This document shows, in pieces, positions 12,705-13,937 of a DNA stretch of 13,937 bases. This DNA comes from an uncultured Clostridia bacterium (lineage in GTDB: Bacteria > Bacillota > Clostridia > Oscillospirales > CAG-272): NCBI GenBank assembly GCA_947624945.1, contig CANQMJ010000059.1, positions 1-13,937 of the forward strand, given 5' to 3'. Positions within the stretch are counted from its first letter, which is position 1. Each line of letters starts with the position of its first letter. Under the pieces are notes generated by a model. That model did not search any database and was not told where the DNA came from. It was given only the letters and a program-made list of their open reading frames with translations. A program made the position numbers and the translations under genes.

Positions 12705-13937
12705 ATGCATCTCGCGCTTTACCGCAAATGGCGTTCGCGCGATTTTGACGACGTATGCGGACAGGAGCACGTCACCTCGACGCTCAAATACGAGGTCGCG
12801 AACAATCTCGTCAGCCATGCGTATCTGTTTTCGGGTCCGCGCGGCACGGGCAAGACGTCTTGCGCGAAAATACTCTCACGCGCCGTCAACTGCGAGCATC
12901 CGATAAACGGCAATCCGTGCAACGAGTGCCACTCTTGCCGCTCGATACTGTCAGGTTCTGCCGTCGACGTAGTCGAAATGGACGCCGCGAGCAACAACGG
13001 AGTCGACAACATACGCGACATACGCGACGAGGTCATATTCACGCCTGCGGAGCTGCGTTACCGCGTCTATATCGTAGACGAGGTGCATATGCTGTCGCCG
13101 TCGGCATTCAACGCGCTGCTCAAAACACTCGAGGAGCCGCCGCAGCACGTCATATTCATACTTGCGACGACCGAACCCCATAAGCTGCCCGAGACCGTCA
13201 TCTCGCGCTGCCAGCGCTTCGAATTCCACAGACTGACAGTCCCCGTCATATCAGACAGGCTCGAGCATATCGTCAAAGCCGAGGGACTCACGGCAACGAA
13301 GGGCGCGCTCGACGAGCTCGCACGCATCGCGTCCGGCGGCATGCGCGACGCGATATCGCATCTTGAGCTTTGCGCAGGACGCCATACAGAAATAAACGAG
13401 TCGCTCGTCGCGGACGTCTTCGGCAAGCTCGGCTATGAGCGCGTTGCTGATACGGCAAGAGCCGTCGCGGAGCGCGACTATGACGCTATATTCTCGACAA
13501 TATCGGAGCTGACCGCCGCGGGACGCGATATATCCGTATTCTGGGATGAGCTGTCGTCGTTTTACCGCGACATGCTCATAATAAAATCGACGCGCACGCC
13601 CGAACGCTTCCTCGATATATCGGAGTCGTCGATGGCATCGCTGCGAAAAACGGCGGAGCTCTTCAACATGCAGGACATACTCTATCAGTGCAGACTGCTC
13701 GACGGCGCAGCCGCCGATATGGCGCGCAAGTCAAAGAGCAAGCGTCTGTGCGCGGAGCTGACGCTCATACGTATGTGCGACCCTGCGATGTCGGCGGAGC
13801 CGGACGCAATGTCGGCACGGATAGCGGCGCTCGAGGATAAGCTCGCATTGATCGAGGCGGGCGGCGTCACGGTGAAGCCGGCACAGTCTAAGACCGCAAA
13901 GCGCAAATCCGACGCGCCGAAGAACCCGTTCATCGAG
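12705..13937 (+). CDS. dnaX: DNA polymerase III subunit gamma/tau, N-terminal 411 residues (3' end outside window)
   Basis: Clamp-loader ATPase subunit of the replicative polymerase. The frame is open from ATG 12705 to the window edge. AAGGA (12690-12694) lies 10 bases upstream of the ATG. MHLALYRKWRSRDFDDVCGQ is the typical DnaX N-terminus. Walker A is GPRGTGKT (44-51); a zinc-binding set is Cys63, Cys72, Cys75 and Cys78; Walker B is VYIVDEVHML (121-130); sensor 1 is ATTEPHK (154-160), followed by the SRC motif ISRCQRF (166-172) with its arginine finger; sensor 2 is GGMRDAIS (211-218). Residues about 235-360 are the oligomerisation collar domain, and the last 50 residues enter the Lys/Ala/Pro-rich linker leading to the tau-specific part, which is outside the window. 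It lies behind the SRP RNA gene and is probably transcribed in part from that promoter. Confidence 0.97.
   Translation, partial: MHLALYRKWRSRDFDDVCGQEHVTSTLKYEVANNLVSHAYLFSGPRGTGKTSCAKILSRAVNCEHPINGNPCNECHSCRSILSGSAVDVVEMDAASNNGVDNIRDIRDEVIFTPAELRYRVYIVDEVHMLSPSAFNALLKTLEEPPQHVIFILATTEPHKLPETVISRCQRFEFHRLTVPVISDRLEHIVKAEGLTATKGALDELARIASGGMRDAISHLELCAGRHTEINESLVADVFGKLGYERVADTARAVAERDYDAIFSTISELTAAGRDISVFWDELSSFYRDMLIIKSTRTPERFLDISESSMASLRKTAELFNMQDILYQCRLLDGAAADMARKSKSKRLCAELTLIRMCDPAMSAEPDAMSARIAALEDKLALIEAGGVTVKPAQSKTAKRKSDAPKNPFIE

Noticed and set aside
1..13937. Mobile elements, CRISPR arrays, tRNA genes, prophage or defence genes
   Set aside because: I found no transposase or integrase motifs, no regularly spaced repeats and no tRNA-like folds by reading both strands; the gene content is housekeeping plus glycan utilisation.

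Overview
The window looks like a chromosomal segment of a fermentative Firmicute, most likely a gut-type member of the Clostridia with moderate-to-high GC. The evidence is the reductase-ribosomal-S1 fusion gene (ispH-rpsA), a large SRP RNA with an Alu domain directly upstream of dnaX, AGGAGG-type ribosome binding sites, a lipoprotein solute-binding protein, and the gene order BaiN-type flavoprotein / cmk / plsC / ispH-rpsA. I cannot assign a genus from the sequence alone.

Layout. (1) Bases 1-838, plus strand: the C-terminal part of a GH127 beta-L-arabinofuranosidase-type enzyme, ending at a bidirectional terminator. (2) Bases 907-2522, minus strand: a single-gene unit with its own promoter, encoding an orphan sugar-type solute-binding lipoprotein. 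(3) Bases 2626-6540, minus strand: a three-gene unit made of two translationally coupled DUF21/CBS (CNNM/CorC-like) membrane proteins, followed by a membrane-anchored parvulin-type foldase and a strong terminator. (4) Bases 6581-12234, minus strand: a five-gene operon of RpiR-family regulator, BaiN/HI0933 flavoprotein, cytidylate kinase, PlsC acyltransferase and IspH-S1 fusion. It has a near-consensus promoter at the right end, a terminator at the left end, and very short gaps or overlaps at all four junctions. (5) Bases 12331-13937, plus strand: the SRP RNA gene, with its own promoter, followed by the first 411 codons of dnaX, which runs off the window.

How the genes work together. The operon in (4) joins core metabolism (CMP recycling, phosphatidic acid synthesis, the last step of the MEP isoprenoid pathway) to translation (S1). 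It is headed by a sugar-phosphate-sensing type regulator, and palindromes flank that regulator's promoter and leader. The GH127 enzyme and the solute-binding lipoprotein may serve uptake of arabinose-containing glycans, but they are convergent and no permease is in view, so the link is only suggestive.

Most of the window is recognisable housekeeping DNA and I do not see a clearly new defence, mobile or biosynthetic system. The items most worth a second look are the palindromes around the rpiR promoter and leader, the asymmetric DUF21/CBS gene pair with a foldase behind it, the tandem degenerate-plus-intact parvulin architecture, the hairpin in front of the Shine-Dalgarno-less cmk start, and the orphan lipoprotein with several palindromes around its promoter.
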